Shown piece after piece: positions 52,773 to 63,917 of a stretch of 64,000 nucleotides of DNA. Below the pieces are notes generated by a model that saw only the letters and a program-made list of their open reading frames with translations, searched no databases and had not been told where the DNA came from. The translations under genes and the position numbers were made by a program. Source of the stretch: Adiantum capillus-veneris (Eukaryota; Streptophyta; Polypodiopsida; Polypodiales; Pteridaceae). Within the stretch, counting starts at the first letter, position 1. Every line of letters starts with the position of its first letter. The DNA lies in the NCBI GenBank assembly GCA_014529385.2, contig CM043958.1, positions 120,321,518-120,385,517 on the forward strand. Reading direction: 5' to 3'.

Positions 52773-53275
52773 TTAGGTCATCGAGCAATCATGCTTGATG
52801 CTTGACAAAGAGAAGGAAAAACAAGAACCGCTTGCGGCGCGTGAAAGTTGAGCCTCGAGAAGTGTTTTGACGAGTACATTGTACACTTCTAGTGGGTGTG
52901 GGTGGACTCCCACTCGAATCCGCGGATCCTCAATAGGCCCCTCTCTGGCTCTCACGTGTCTCTGCGAGTAGGGCAATGTCTCGATTGCTCATCACCTCCT
53001 CTAGTCGCTCTGGATGGGTCCATAGATCACCGTTGCAATTCCAAATTGCAATGTGGATCTCATGTTGTGTCCCATAGGCCGCAAGTCCCTATGCAATGAC
53101 CTCACCATCAATAATAACCCAGCCATTGTGATATGATGCCTTCTTCATGTGCTTTGAGCACCTTTGGCTTGCATGCCCATGCCCATCTATGTCGAACTCA
53201 AAGGCTGTTACTCCAGAGGGAAATGGGAGAACCAATCTATCACACTTGGGTGATCGAAAGGTCATTCCGTTTCCC
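52773..53275 (-). pseudogene. Unidentified coding remnant (minus strand)
   Basis: The minus strand reads F-R-S-P-K-C-D-R-L-V-L-P-F, F-E-F-D-I-D-G-H-G-H, H-N-G-W-V-I-I-D-G-E-V-I-A, a stop, then H-I-A-I-W-N-C-N-G-D-L and D-I-A-L-L-A-E-T-R. After a frameshift it continues with G-P-I-E-D-P-R-I-R-V-G-V. The W-N-C-N-G ... D-I-x3-L-A-E-T part resembles the start of a LINE endonuclease, but the preceding part is not known to me. Protein-like composition over more than 400 bases argues for former coding sequence. Confidence 0.4.
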
Positions 53276-55757
53276 TCTTTTGATTGATTGATTGTGTGTG
53301 TGTGAGAGAGAGAGAGAGGAGCAATACAGCTCTGCCGTCCAATGCATATAAAAGTGTGTGGTGAATGGATTTTGTTTTGTGACGTACTCTTTCCAAAACC
53401 CTACTTACATGTCTCCTCATTGCAAAACAAATAAAGCAATGCCTACTTGTCTCTGAGCTCACAAATTCTTCTATCAGATTCTCCAACAAATAGCTGATAT
53501 ATAACAAAGGAATGCAATATAAAGAAACAAAAGAACCTTGCAGCTTCTCTATAGAACATGAAGGAGGTGAGTGAGCTAGTGGTAGCCAATGCTTGAGCGT
53601 TTGTCTGTAATCTCTTGATTTATAGAAATCGATCTGATAGAAATTTGAGCCATGATACAAGTAAAATTTTTAAAAATGGTATGCTTACATATATCCACCC
53701 CTAGCCAACTACGTGTGATAGTGCAAAAAAGGTCACCAAAATGTAATCTATTTGTCACCAAATTTCTATTTTTATTTTTTCTCGACACACCAGAGGACTC
53801 GAAGGGGGAGGTGCTTATCCATTCCAAATATCAGCCATGTTACATGGTCGCGCAAAGGGCCGCATACCATCGAGCAAGAGCCACGCATAGGCATCATCAT
53901 GGCCACCTAATTGATGCGCCAGGGGACGATGGAGAGAACTCATACCAACCAGCTTTTTACATTGACCTTTTTATGATTTTTCCTCATTGAAGGCATTCGT
54001 AAGTCATAAAAAGCATACTGTAAAAAGCAAAATTGGCGATGCTAAGACTTGGGCTCCTTGAGAGGAACTTATTTACACATGTTTATGCACACAAAAGGGA
54101 GCCAGTTAAAGGGGCATGGCTGATTGCCATCCTTTACCAAAGGAAGTGGAGTAAAAAAATGGATCATGATCATGAGCAACAACTTAGGATGTAGTCACAC
54201 GTTCATTAATTATCAATAAGATGGCAAAGTAAGATGTATCCTACTGATGCAACAATGCCAAAATCGGCATAGTTACAAAAAGCCTTGCACAATTGCATAT
54301 TAGACAAATAACTCGTGCATGTGTGACCATGCATGAGGCACAATTATATTGAAAGTTAACTGATAACTATGCATCGCATGACCATTGCCTCAAACAATCT
54401 CAAATGTGTTGTGATTGAATCTGACACGGTAAGCGAGTGAGTATCAATAAGTTTTCAATACAAAGTTTCTAGCTTTCTATTCAACCAAGTGTGTGTGAGT
54501 CAATTTTTATGCATACATCAAAGGTTGGTTTTCTCATGTCAATAAGGAATCATTGCCCTTGGAGCATAAAATAGAGACCTACATGTATCAAGAGACAGGC
54601 CAAATTCGCATGTCATGGAAGTGGGCTTAGTTAGACACGTGGTAGTCACTCGCAAAATAGCATAACCATAAGCTCCAACTTAGCTACTTGTTTGTTGCAT
54701 TTTCCGTCTTCATGAAATGCTTCGATTAGTGCTAAGCTTCAGTTCAGAGGAATATGCCCTAGGCACCTAACATCTTGGAGCAGTATGGCATAAGAGAAAC
54801 CTTTGTGAGTTGACAATATTTGGACAAGGCCAAGGCTCACAGTGGCATTCTGAAATACAGAAAAGGAAAGAAGCCACATGAGGACTTAAAAATGAAGAAA
54901 CCTATTTCCAAAGAAAGGGCAAATTTTATTTGCAGGCCTTTCTCCCTTCTCCTCTTAAGGCATGTTTAACATGCCAAAAACAAGATTTCTTTTCCAGACC
55001 AAACTTCACAAGTTCTCTTGTGCTTAGACGCTTTAGAATAGTCTGCGTTCCACGGGTTGTTATGAGAACACAGAAGACAGGGCAGTGTGCAACGTCTCAA
55101 TTTGGTGGAACTATCAAGAGGCAATCTGTCGAAGCTCTTCGATGCCTCTGCATATATGGGAATAGTTTTGTAAGTGGCACTATTTCAAACACGGTCTTGT
55201 AGACTTCAATACAACAGATGGCATCGATATTAGATCATTTACATTAGTGTGATGTAAACAGAGACATAAACCACATCATTTTTCCCACATTCAGCGAGAG
55301 AGCCTCGTGTTGGAAAAATGGGAGAGCAACACTAGATACTCATTTTTTGAGCCACTTCACCATCTCTTCACCACAATGTTCGGGAAAGGTTTGCCTCGGC
55401 TTAGCCTTGAGCCAATTGAAAATCAAGATTTAGCTCGTAGCAAACCATGGTAAAGGGAAGAAAAACCAGTAAAATATATGAGAAAATAGTTCAAAAATTC
55501 TACAAGTATTTCCTATTTGCATCGGAAACTTGGCTGCATAGGAAAAAAGACTTTCCCAGGATAAGGTGCACAAAAAATATGAAGCTTGTGAGCAATCAAG
55601 AACCTTGAGCTTTACACTGGCATCATCCCTCACATGTTTTAAGTGACATTTGCAATTGAATTCCCAGAAACTGTAGCTGGCTTACACTGCAGTTTGCAAC
55701 CCGCATAGCGAAAAAGTCAGGGGAAGTAACTATCAAACTTTAGAGATCAGTAAAATC
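53276..55757. other. No gene recognised
   Basis: AT-rich sequence with a short (GT)n(GA)n tract at 53294-53320. Short open frames (53652-53990 plus and 54930-55202 plus) show no family resemblance. Confidence 0.45.
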
Positions 55758-56312
55758 TTAAGCAAAAAAAGCATACAAAACTGTGCACAGGAAGGACAAA
55801 ACACCAATAATTACAGCTACGGCAAGAGGGATGGCCGCACTTTTCGACCATGCTGATGTAGGGCAACTAAGGGCACCAAGCCGCAATTCAATGAGGAAGA
55901 TAATGGAAAGCGTGAGAAAAATTGTGCCGATTGCAGTGCAAAATGCCGTGATCGCCATACCTATCCGTATGAACCTTTCATTTATTGGCACCAGTGCGTT
56001 TGGTACTACCTTCTTTGCGCCTATTAAGGCCAGCTGTAGCTTCAATCCCTGTGCAATTAAGCTAGAAAGCAAGTACGCCGCAAACGCCAACACTTCACAG
56101 AGTACAACGCGCCTGGCCGTGTTGGAGGATGGGTTGCATGGATCGTCAGCGCCCGATGCCACTAGGCTTATAGAGTTGCTGCTGAATGCCAAGCCTATGA
56201 ATACTACTCCTGAGAAGATGGAGTTGACGTTAACGAGTGCATCAAGCGCACTGATATGTAATGTTGTCTCTGCCGCATCTGAGCTGTCGGGCGACTTCGG
56301 CAAGCTTGCCAT
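55758..56312 (-). CDS. Four-helix membrane protein, MEE60-like plant family (tentative)
   Basis: An intact 184-residue single-exon frame from ATG (56310-56312, complement) to TAA (55758-55760). The N-terminal part M-A-S-L-P-K-S-P-D is followed by H-I-S-A-L-D-A-L-V-N-V-N-S-I-F. The A-L-D-x-[IL]-V-N-V-N-S-[IL]-F block is what I associate with plant proteins annotated 'maternal effect embryo arrest 60'. Hydrophobic segments lie at about residues 28-46, 68-90, 114-141 and 160-183, so four membrane spans are likely, with a basic loop between spans 2 and 3. The family's function is not well defined. No stop or shift is present and it looks like a functional gene. Its upstream side (56320-56900) is rich in CT/CA microsatellites. 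Family assignment is from memory and only moderately sure; that it encodes a protein is more certain. Confidence 0.75.
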   Translation of the reverse strand: MASLPKSPDSSDAAETTLHISALDALVNVNSIFSGVVFIGLAFSSNSISLVASGADDPCNPSSNTARRVVLCEVLAFAAYLLSSLIAQGLKLQLALIGAKKVVPNALVPINERFIRIGMAITAFCTAIGTIFLTLSIIFLIELRLGALSCPTSAWSKSAAIPLAVAVIIGVLSFLCTVLYAFFA

Positions 56313-56649
56313 GTTCTTTTCTGTACAGGATGCATGTGGAACAATATGAATTAACGATTGAACAGCACACTAATTAACATGAGACATGCATTGGCAACAA
56401 TTGTGTCCTTATCTATACATCACACTTCGCCCCCGACTGTGCACATCTATGCGCACACATGCACTCGCGCAGACACAACGCAGAGCAACAACATGCACAT
56501 GAAAGTTTATGAACACATCTGCCCATTATAGCTACAACAACACCCAACATTGCATACTGCCGCTGCGCCATGCTCACTCCATTCCGCCTTGGCAAATAGG
56601 CAATCACCAGCGCTCATCAGAACGCTACGTGCCATGCTACACATGTGTT

Positions 56650-56650
<1 letters not shown>

Positions 56651-56683
<33 letters not shown>

Positions 56684-56720
56684 TACCTCCGCCAGCTACT
56701 TGAAGGAGCTCCTCAATGCT

Positions 56721-56778
<58 letters not shown>

Positions 56779-56861
56779 CCATTGCCCAATCCAAAAGTCA
56801 CAGCGTCGTGTTTACAAACGACACGCTATTCCTCTCCCTCTGTGTGTGTGTGTGTGTGTCT
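56651..56861. repeat. Cluster of (GA)n and (GT)n(GA)n microsatellites
   Basis: (GA)n 56651-56682, (GT)n 56719-56745 followed by (GA)n to 56775, and (GT)n 56841-56859. They lie within 600 bases upstream of the membrane-protein gene. Confidence 0.9.
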
Positions 56862-56909
56862 GCGTCAGACATCTTCTTGATGAAAGGTTCAACGTTACAA
56901 ATATTTTAA

Positions 56910-58504
56910 ACTCTAGTCAAAATATTCCTGCCCTACTTGGGCCGTCCCTCAGCTTCATTTGCCAAGAGGTCATAAACCTGGTCCCCATGCCCCCTCTCTT
57001 ATTTCTAAGCGCTGAGTCGCACCCAGAGTTTGTGGGGGGAGTGGGGGCAGGAAGGTATCCAGCTTTAGAAAATCCGACTTTTTGTGCAAAGATTGTAGAA
57101 GCCCTGCTAAAGCTGCGATAATAACCCGTATGTTTTTCAAGAGTTTAAGCTATCATTCTGGAAAGAAATGTAGAACCGTTTTTCACTCTGGATATGCCCA
57201 ATCAACGTGCTCCCTTCTCATCGATAATTTCTCCTTCTTTGCAGTCGAGTTTGTCTTTCTCTACGGATACAACCAGAGGTCATCTTTTTTTCTCTTGCCC
57301 CTGCTACACTAGGCGCACTTGGCTCCAAGATGCAATCTCATAGGTAGTCCTTGGCATAAAACCATGTTGTGGAGGACTCAGAGATGGGAGCTTAGTTAGA
57401 AAAAAAACCGGGGTCTAATGTATTTTAACAGGTTGAAATTATCAAGTCTCGATTAAATTTTAAGCTTGCCTTTAAGAAAACTGGAAAATTTACACAAGTT
57501 TTAGTGTAAATATTGACAAAAGCTTTAAATTTTGACCTGAAAACCTATAGAATTTCAAGTTTCCCCTTCTTTTGGTCAGTTAGAAAAAATGTATTTTTCT
57601 AGCCCTGGATGGGAGAAACACCTACATATTTAATTTATGGCTTTGTCCGGTTAGCAAGTTTATTTTTTGTCTTTGTTTAGTTTGTGAAGGGGTCCCTTGA
57701 CATTGACTTCCTTCACAATTTGTTTTTAAGTTGCTATAAGGGAAGCTTCCCCTTGTTGATTAACCCAACAAGCTCTACCCTAACCCAAAGGGATGTTAAA
57801 ATTATCCTTGGATGAGTTTTTAAGACGTTGGATGTATTTGGTTACTCTCTACGAGGACATGTTCCTCGGGCATAAATCCCATATTCCATATGTCTCATTG
57901 GTTTGACCTTAAAAACCAAGGACGGTTTTTCTCGAGCAGAGGTCCTCTCCACATGTTGCACTTTTCTTTTTGCTGTCTAATATATCTCCTCTCATCTCCA
58001 CTTGTTGTACTTTGCCTCTTGCTCTCATTATATGTCCTCTCCACTAGTTGTACTCTTTGCACTTGAAAATTCTCTTTGCCCTTGAAACTTTGAAAGTAAG
58101 GTGAAGACAGATATAGAGATTTTAAAGAAATGTAAAGAAGAGGGTAGGGAGGTACCATTTTGGATTCAATTCTTTTTAAGGAGACTAGTATGTGACTAGT
58201 GGTTGTTGCGATCAAGGAAGAGTATCATTCAATTGTGTGTAACCCCCCTTCAAGCCCTCCCCCTTTCTTCAAAGGGATAAAGTGTGTAGTATTCTTTATG
58301 CATCCAATTCAAGGTAGTGACAATCATATCTTAAATACTTTATTATGTGCAATAAGGTTTTACATACTTTATGTTATCAACGTAAATCGCATCTACTTTG
58401 TGCGACAATAGAAAGTGCATAGAGAATTGAATGAACATAACAACTATAAAACATAAACTTAAAAGATTGCACGTTTTTTTTTTTTTGGGGGGGGGGGGGG
58501 GGGG

Positions 58505-58537
<33 letters not shown>

Positions 58538-59136
58538 TAGAAGAAGAACATGGCTTTTTTAACTTTAGAGAGAGAGAGAGAGTGAGAGAGAGAGAGAAAC
58601 TAAAAGGAAAACAACAATCCACTTCCATTACTGTAAGTAGTCTTTGTAAGCATAATCTAATATTCTTCTCTAAAGAAAAAGTATTTTGAAAGCCACTAAA
58701 TCTTAATTAACAAAATAGTTATAACTTCAAAACGACAACCTTCAGGATGTTGCATTTGGTACTTGTAGAACCCATGGGCCCACACAACGAACACTCCTAC
58801 TGAAACGACGATGCCCCTCATGCAAGGTGTACAATACAATCCTCCAATTTTCATACCTATCCCTATAAGAGTATTTTGCATTGGTCAATAAGCGATCTCC
58901 GAGCTCGCGAACCCGTTGTGAGCTGAACCTGCAATACGATTCAAAGCCACATTGATGTGAAAGTATCCTTGGAGTCCTCCAAAAAACTCATGCACTTTCA
59001 TTAAAATGTTATCACAATAATAATGATTCCTGAAAGCAAACAAGTTAAGTACAATAAGTTCAATAACCAAACAAAATATAAAAAAGCATTGTGCTTCATT
59101 GATGTTCCTTACCTAACAACTTAAAATCTTTCAATA
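56910..59136. other. No gene recognised; contains T12G20(AG)n tract
   Basis: Mostly AT-rich. 58474-58485 is T12, 58486-58505 is G20, followed by (AG)n to about 58537 and a second GA-rich stretch at 58565-58598. No protein family is seen in either strand. Confidence 0.5.
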
Positions 59137-59240
59137 TCTATACTCTTTATAATGCAGCTTAAATTTTTCAAGGAAGAAGAGACCCTTCATGTGTCACTCA
59201 TGCTTCACTTAAGAGAAAACCTCTCTAAAATACAAAAGGG
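59137..59240 (+). repeat. Dispersed repeat, copy 1
   Basis: It starts CTATACTCTTTATAATG and continues C-AGCTTAAA, with related copies at 61882-61990 and 63652-63720. All contain an A/G-rich segment followed by GTGTCA-like sequence. Confidence 0.5.
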
Positions 59241-59339
59241 AGACTAAGATTGTAAGAAGCTTTTCAGCTTTTGTCAAAATGTAAAATCAAAAGAGTTTCT
59301 TTTTTGGCATGCTCAAGAAAGGCCTTAGTGCTGGGCCGG

Positions 59340-59632
59340 GTTGGGCGTCCTTTGATGGATGGCGTCCATGTGGATGGCCAGTGGTCTTTGTGTGAAGGCG
59401 GGGGCTGCATGACGATACGAGTCGATGCGATAGAGGAGGAAACAATGACAGTCTGCTGAGGAGTGCATTAACGCTGTGGAGAAGGCGTTTACGTCACTGT
59501 CACCTGAGACTATCTGCCAGTGGTTGCAGCTTTTCTCTCTTTCAATCTCTCACAAGAAGCCTTCATTTTCTCTCTCCTCGGCATTGCCTAGCTCTGTCTG
59601 TGCAAGCCATCGTGACCCCTCACCTCGTTTTT
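59340..59632 (+). repeat. Duplicated upstream segment, copy 1
   Basis: GTTGGGCGTCCTTTGATGG to CATCGTGACCCCTCACCT. The same order of sequence recurs at 61540-61796 with substitutions and a short deletion. It lies 450-750 bases before the ATG of the PSI-like exon and is probably part of its promoter or 5' UTR. It contains a CT-rich TTTCTCTCTTTCAATCTCTC element. Confidence 0.75.
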
Positions 59633-60087
59633 CTGAGCCTCTGTCTTCATCGACCACTCCCCTCTCTCCCCTGTTCCTTTTGTTGTCCTTCATTTCTTCG
59701 ACGTGCTACTCGAGTCTTCGTCCACACAGGCAAGCCTCTCTGCTTTGATCTATACGCGCTGAACTCTCATTTCGCCTTTTGGTTGCGGCCCATTTCCTTA
59801 GCGAGCTCAGGTTACTACTCCTAGCCCAACAGATTCATTTAGACTGGGTACTTCGCGTAATTCTGTTGGGGCTCCGCTCCGACTGCATGCATCGGAGGGT
59901 TCCCTGGTTTTTTGAAGAGAACTGTGCATGTGGCAGGTCATGTGAACCGTAGAGCCGTTGCGTTGGATTGGTCAGCATTAGTCGCTTCAATCATGGATAT
60001 CAGATAAGAATGGATTTACAGCAGGTCCTTCAATGGAGCTCAGATTAGTACAGGTTTAGCTCAAGTGGTGTTTTCGAGGCTGACAGT

Positions 60088-60587
60088 ATGGGTGGTCTTT
60101 GTTCAAGGCGAGCCACCGTTGTGACAGCCTCTCAATCCCTCCTTCAACTGGTGTTCATCAAGGGCACATAGTGGTGTCCAATCATTCTGGACCATTGCCT
60201 GCATATAATCACTCTGGACCATTGCCCTCGATGAATCAATCTGAGTCTTTTGAGAAAAGGAAGATATTTCTTCTAGCAAGACGCAAGAGCGGAAATACTG
60301 AAAATGAGAGTCATGAAAATCAAGCCTACGAAGGCCAGCATGCTGACAACTTAACAAGCCAGTTGCATCTCAAAGCTTTGGGCTCCCAAGATGACTTTCA
60401 CAGAATGTTTCCTAATGGGTCTCCTTTCAGGACGTACAACGGTTCAATTGACACTGAAGACTTCAGTGAGGATTTCAGTGAGACAGGTGATAGTGGGGAT
60501 AAGAACAAGTTGGCCCTTGCCATCTCTACCAAGGCTAGATCTGCAAGATCAAGGACTACCACAGTCACTAAGAAAAGTGCAGCAAAG
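60088..60587 (+). pseudogene. Probable first exon of a PSI-type (DUF3475/DUF668) gene, with a frameshift
   Basis: The ATG at 60088 gives M-G-G-L-C-S-R-R-A-T-V, matching the myristoylation-type start of plant PSK-simulator (PSI) proteins. The rest of the exon matches the low-complexity N-terminal region in another frame (60099-60587): H-I-V-V-S-N-H-S-G-P-L-P, D-N-L-T-S-Q-L and A-L-A-I-S-T-K-A-R-S-A-R-S-R-T-T-T. The last piece resembles the segment before the V-S-S-L-L-G-R-A-G block of the family. AAAG|GTAGTT at 60584-60593 is a plausible donor. The frames differ by one base near 60120-60140, as after a one-base loss, so either the gene is damaged or the sequence has an error. The following exons, with the DUF3475 and DUF668 domains, are not in the window. 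Family assignment rests mostly on the N-terminus and is tentative. Confidence 0.5.
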
Positions 60588-60915
60588 GTAGTTTTTTTTC
60601 TGGGGAGGGTGGGATGAACTTACATGGTATGCTCTTGGTTGTGATCACTATTATCTATATTCTGCTGCGGTCTGGGCTGAATTTCCTTCCAGAAAGTGTA
60701 TTTTTAAAGTTTGCTGAACTAGTGCTGTCTTATGAAATGTTTATGCAGCATTGGTGCTTTAGACTGTCAACGACTAGGCATTTTCAATTTTTCTTGTGTA
60801 CATATGTATGTGTATTATTATTGCATTCACTTGAATATACTTGGATATCTTTATATTATTGGTAAAGTTTGTACATATGATAGATACAGTTGTGCGGTTA
60901 TATAGTTATACACGC

Positions 60916-61034
60916 AAATAGATAAATATAACGATAGGTAGATGCTATATTATACATTTTTTACTTATGTATGAAAAATACATAGGGACATGCATACCTA
61001 CTCACACTTTTGTGTGTTTGTATTGTATGCTTGC

Positions 61035-61093
<59 letters not shown>

Positions 61094-61233
61094 TGTGTGA
61101 GGTAAATAGATAAAGATAACGATAGGTAGGTGCTAGATTATACATTTTTTACTTATGTATGAAAAATACATAGGGACATGCATACCTGCTCACACTTTCG
61201 TGTGTTTGTATTGTATGCTTGCGTGTGTGTGTG
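60916..61233 (+). repeat. 188-bp tandem duplication ending in (GT)n
   Basis: AAATAGATAAATATAACG (60916) and AAATAGATAAAGATAACG (61104) begin two copies of the same sequence, each ending in GTATGCTTGCGTG followed by a (GT)n tract. They differ by only a few bases. The (GT)n in copy 1 covers about 61037-61099. Confidence 0.85.
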
Positions 61234-61539
61234 CGCGCGCGTGTCTATAAATAGTCTGTGTGTGTGTGTGCGTGCACATACACACACTCTGACTATATAT
61301 AGACACACATGTAGTTGATTGTGTGGATGATGTAGTTGATGGGGATATTGTCTTGTGGATGATTACCATGAGTCTATATCTTATACTTTCGGTCAATGTT
61401 AATCTAGGAATTTTTTGAATCATCTTCTATAAATTTTTGGATTTTTTGGTCTGCTATGTGAAGCCTTTCGATTTTTACATCAAATGGTAAGTCAAGTGAA
61501 TGTAAGTTTTGCCACTTAACTTAGCGGACCAAAAAATCG

Positions 61540-61796
61540 GGTTGGGCATCCTTTGACGGATGGCGTCCATGTGGCGGGGGAAGACACGACTCGATGCGAT
61601 AGAGGAGGAAACAAGGGCAACCTGCTGAGGAGTGTATTAACGGTGTGGAGAAGGCGTTTACGTCACTGTCACCTGAGGCTATCCGCTAGTGGTTGCAACT
61701 TTTCTCTCTTTCAATCTCTCACAAGAAGCCTTCATTTTCTCTTTTCTCGGCATTGCCTAGCTATGTCGTTGCAGGCCATCGTGACTCCTCACCTTG
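61540..61796 (+). repeat. Duplicated upstream segment, copy 2
   Basis: Matches 59340-59632 (GTTGGGCATCCTTTGACGG ... GCCATCGTGACTCCTCACC) with a roughly 25-base deletion after TCCATGTGG. It sits inside the putative intron in the same orientation. Confidence 0.75.
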
Positions 61797-61881
61797 TCTT
61801 TAGTAGTAGAAAGTACTTTAGTCCTAGAAAGTCAAATGCTTTCTCCTCTAGAAAGAATAAATGTATTGGTTAAAATGCACA

Positions 61882-61990
61882 TCTATACTCTTTATAATGG
61901 AGCTTAAAATCTTTGAGTAAGGAGAAGGCATCCAAGTGTCACACTCTGCTCCATTTAAAAGGAAACCTTAAGAAATGCAAAAATGAAAGA
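61882..61990 (+). repeat. Dispersed repeat, copy 2
   Basis: CTATACTCTTTATAATGG followed by AGCTTAAAATC, similar to 59137-59240. It lies about 85 bases after the second copy of the upstream segment. Confidence 0.5.
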
Positions 61991-62511
61991 TATAAAATGA
62001 GAAGACTTTTAAGTCCTAGAAATGTAAAGTAGAAAACTTAGTACTTTGTCTATATTTATAATAGTTTTAATTCTTGGGAAGGCCATGGAATTTCACCTTT
62101 GCATTTTAAAGGAACTTCCCTCCATGGGTCATTTAAGGCTATGGTCATGCGAAGCTTAGTGGTTCATTACATCAGCCTTTTTGTTCGTTAGGTGTAGATT
62201 TTCATCGGCTTATTGTGTGTAAAAGAGCGTAATTTTTAAACTACGGCGGTTTCTTGCCGATCAGTCCTCTTTCTCTCTCTCTCTATTGTTTGCATCTCAC
62301 TCTCCCTCACTACTTGCTGCTATCTGTGACGTTTTGGACTGTCGATCCTACCTTAGTTAAAATTGTCGAGGCTTATAGGTAACTAAGCTTTGTGTGGCCA
62401 TGTCCTAATGAACCTCCCTTCGTAGGATTGCACAAACCTTCCATGTCGTAAATGATCTCTCTCTAGCCTTACTGTTCAAAGCTCAATAGTTGCACGCATG
62501 TATTCGTGTTT

Positions 62512-62516
<5 letters not shown>

Positions 62517-62595
<79 letters not shown>

Positions 62596-62779
62596 CCTTT
62601 GTGTGTGTGTGTGTGCGTGTGTATGAGAGACAGAGTTGACGTGCCATTCGTTGAGGTGTTGGGAGCGTTGCAAAAAGGCCTTCCACATTTGCATTGCAAT
62701 ACTGAAGTGCAGCGAGCTCAACAATAGGAGTCCAATGATTTTTTGTGGATGTCCTGCACGCATTGTGTGTGTGTGTGTG

Positions 62780-62843
<64 letters not shown>

Positions 62844-62909
62844 CAACATTATTGATTGCAAGATTTTGTGTGTGCTGAGAAATAGAGAATGGTCCATGTC
62901 ATTCATCAT

Positions 62910-62976
<67 letters not shown>
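62517..62976 (+). repeat. Series of (GT)n(GA)n compound microsatellites
   Basis: (GT)n(GA)n at 62517-62588, a degenerate copy at 62602-62633, then 62764-62841 and 62910-62976. All have GT on the left and GA on the right. Intervening sequences are not obviously related. Confidence 0.9.
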
Positions 62977-62978
<2 letters not shown>

Positions 62979-63304
62979 CTATCACACTAGCATGAGAGAG
63001 AGGGGGAGGGAGAATAAGCATTGGTCTTACAATCAACAATCAACAAAGCGACGATCAATAGAATCCACAATCAAGAATCATGAATCAACATTGACATCTA
63101 CAAAATCGAGAATTAACGTAATTGGAAAATTTTGATCCGACAAATCCAAGGCAGAAGGCGTATAAGCCCAAGGCAAGAGCGGACCTCAATAGATAGCAAA
63201 GGCGGACGACAAGAGGCAACTCTGGAAAATCTTGGATATTTTTGGGGTTTTTATGCTAGATTTCTTGCTCTTGCCTTGGGTTGACTCAGAATTCAAAGGT
63301 GAAT

Positions 63305-63610
63305 CTCAAAAGTCATAGGTGGGATTGCACTAAACCTAGGTTTTTGCAAGCGCCTAAGGACAAATTAGATTTTTTGAGGCAAATCTCAAAAATTTGTAAG
63401 GGGGGTTGCACTAAATCAAGGTGAGGCACAATGCTTTCTCCCAAAAACTCAAAAAACTTAAATATGAGAAATTTTAGGGGCAACTCCAACTCTCATCCCC
63501 TCCAAGCCCTTTCCTTATGTCATGTGGCAGGGGCCTCCAAGGTGTATTAGATATAGTCAAGGAATTTGTAGGTGGGATTACACTAAACCTAGGTTTTTCT
63601 GGAGCACTTG
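63305..63610 (+). repeat. Local repeat with GGGATT[GA]CACTAAACC
   Basis: GGTGGGATTGCACTAAACC with TAGGTTTTTGCAAGCGC (about 63318-63354) recurs as GGTGGGATTACACTAAACC with TAGGTTTTTCTGGAGCAC (about 63570-63607). A degenerate middle copy GGGGGTTGCACTAAATC lies near 63402. Function unknown. Confidence 0.6.
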
Positions 63611-63651
63611 CATACACAATAGTTTTTGGCTATTGTTCAATAGTCCATTAT

Positions 63652-63720
63652 CTATAATCTTTCTAATGGAGCTTGAAAAATTAGAGAAAGGTGAGGGTCT
63701 CCACCTGTCATCTTTTGGTT
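63652..63720 (+). repeat. Dispersed repeat, copy 3
   Basis: TCTATAATCTTTCTAATGG and AGCTTGAAAAATTAGAG resemble the copies at 59137 and 61882. Confidence 0.4.
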
Positions 63721-63872
63721 GATTTGCACAGCATGTTGGATCAACACCAAAATTGAGTTGTTGAGTCCCTGCTGGTTGTCCTCCTTGCTATAGACACATT
63801 AAAGAGCCTTTAAAAATTACATGAAGTACTCCAAATTCAATGCAAATTAATTATTTCCCACACGGTGATGGT

Positions 63873-63875
<3 letters not shown>

Positions 63876-63914
<39 letters not shown>
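63876..63914 (+). repeat. (CA)n microsatellite
   Basis: Perfect ACAC tract of about 39 bases near the right edge. Confidence 0.95.

Positions 63915-63917
<3 letters not shown>

Noticed and set aside
55783-56349. 188-residue plus-strand frame over the membrane-protein gene
   Set aside because: It is the antisense shadow; the minus-strand frame has the plausible start, hydrophobic helices and family-like motif.
62517-62976. Regularly spaced repeats that could suggest a CRISPR-like array
   Set aside because: The repeats are GT/GA microsatellites of varying length with unequal spacers in a plant nuclear context.
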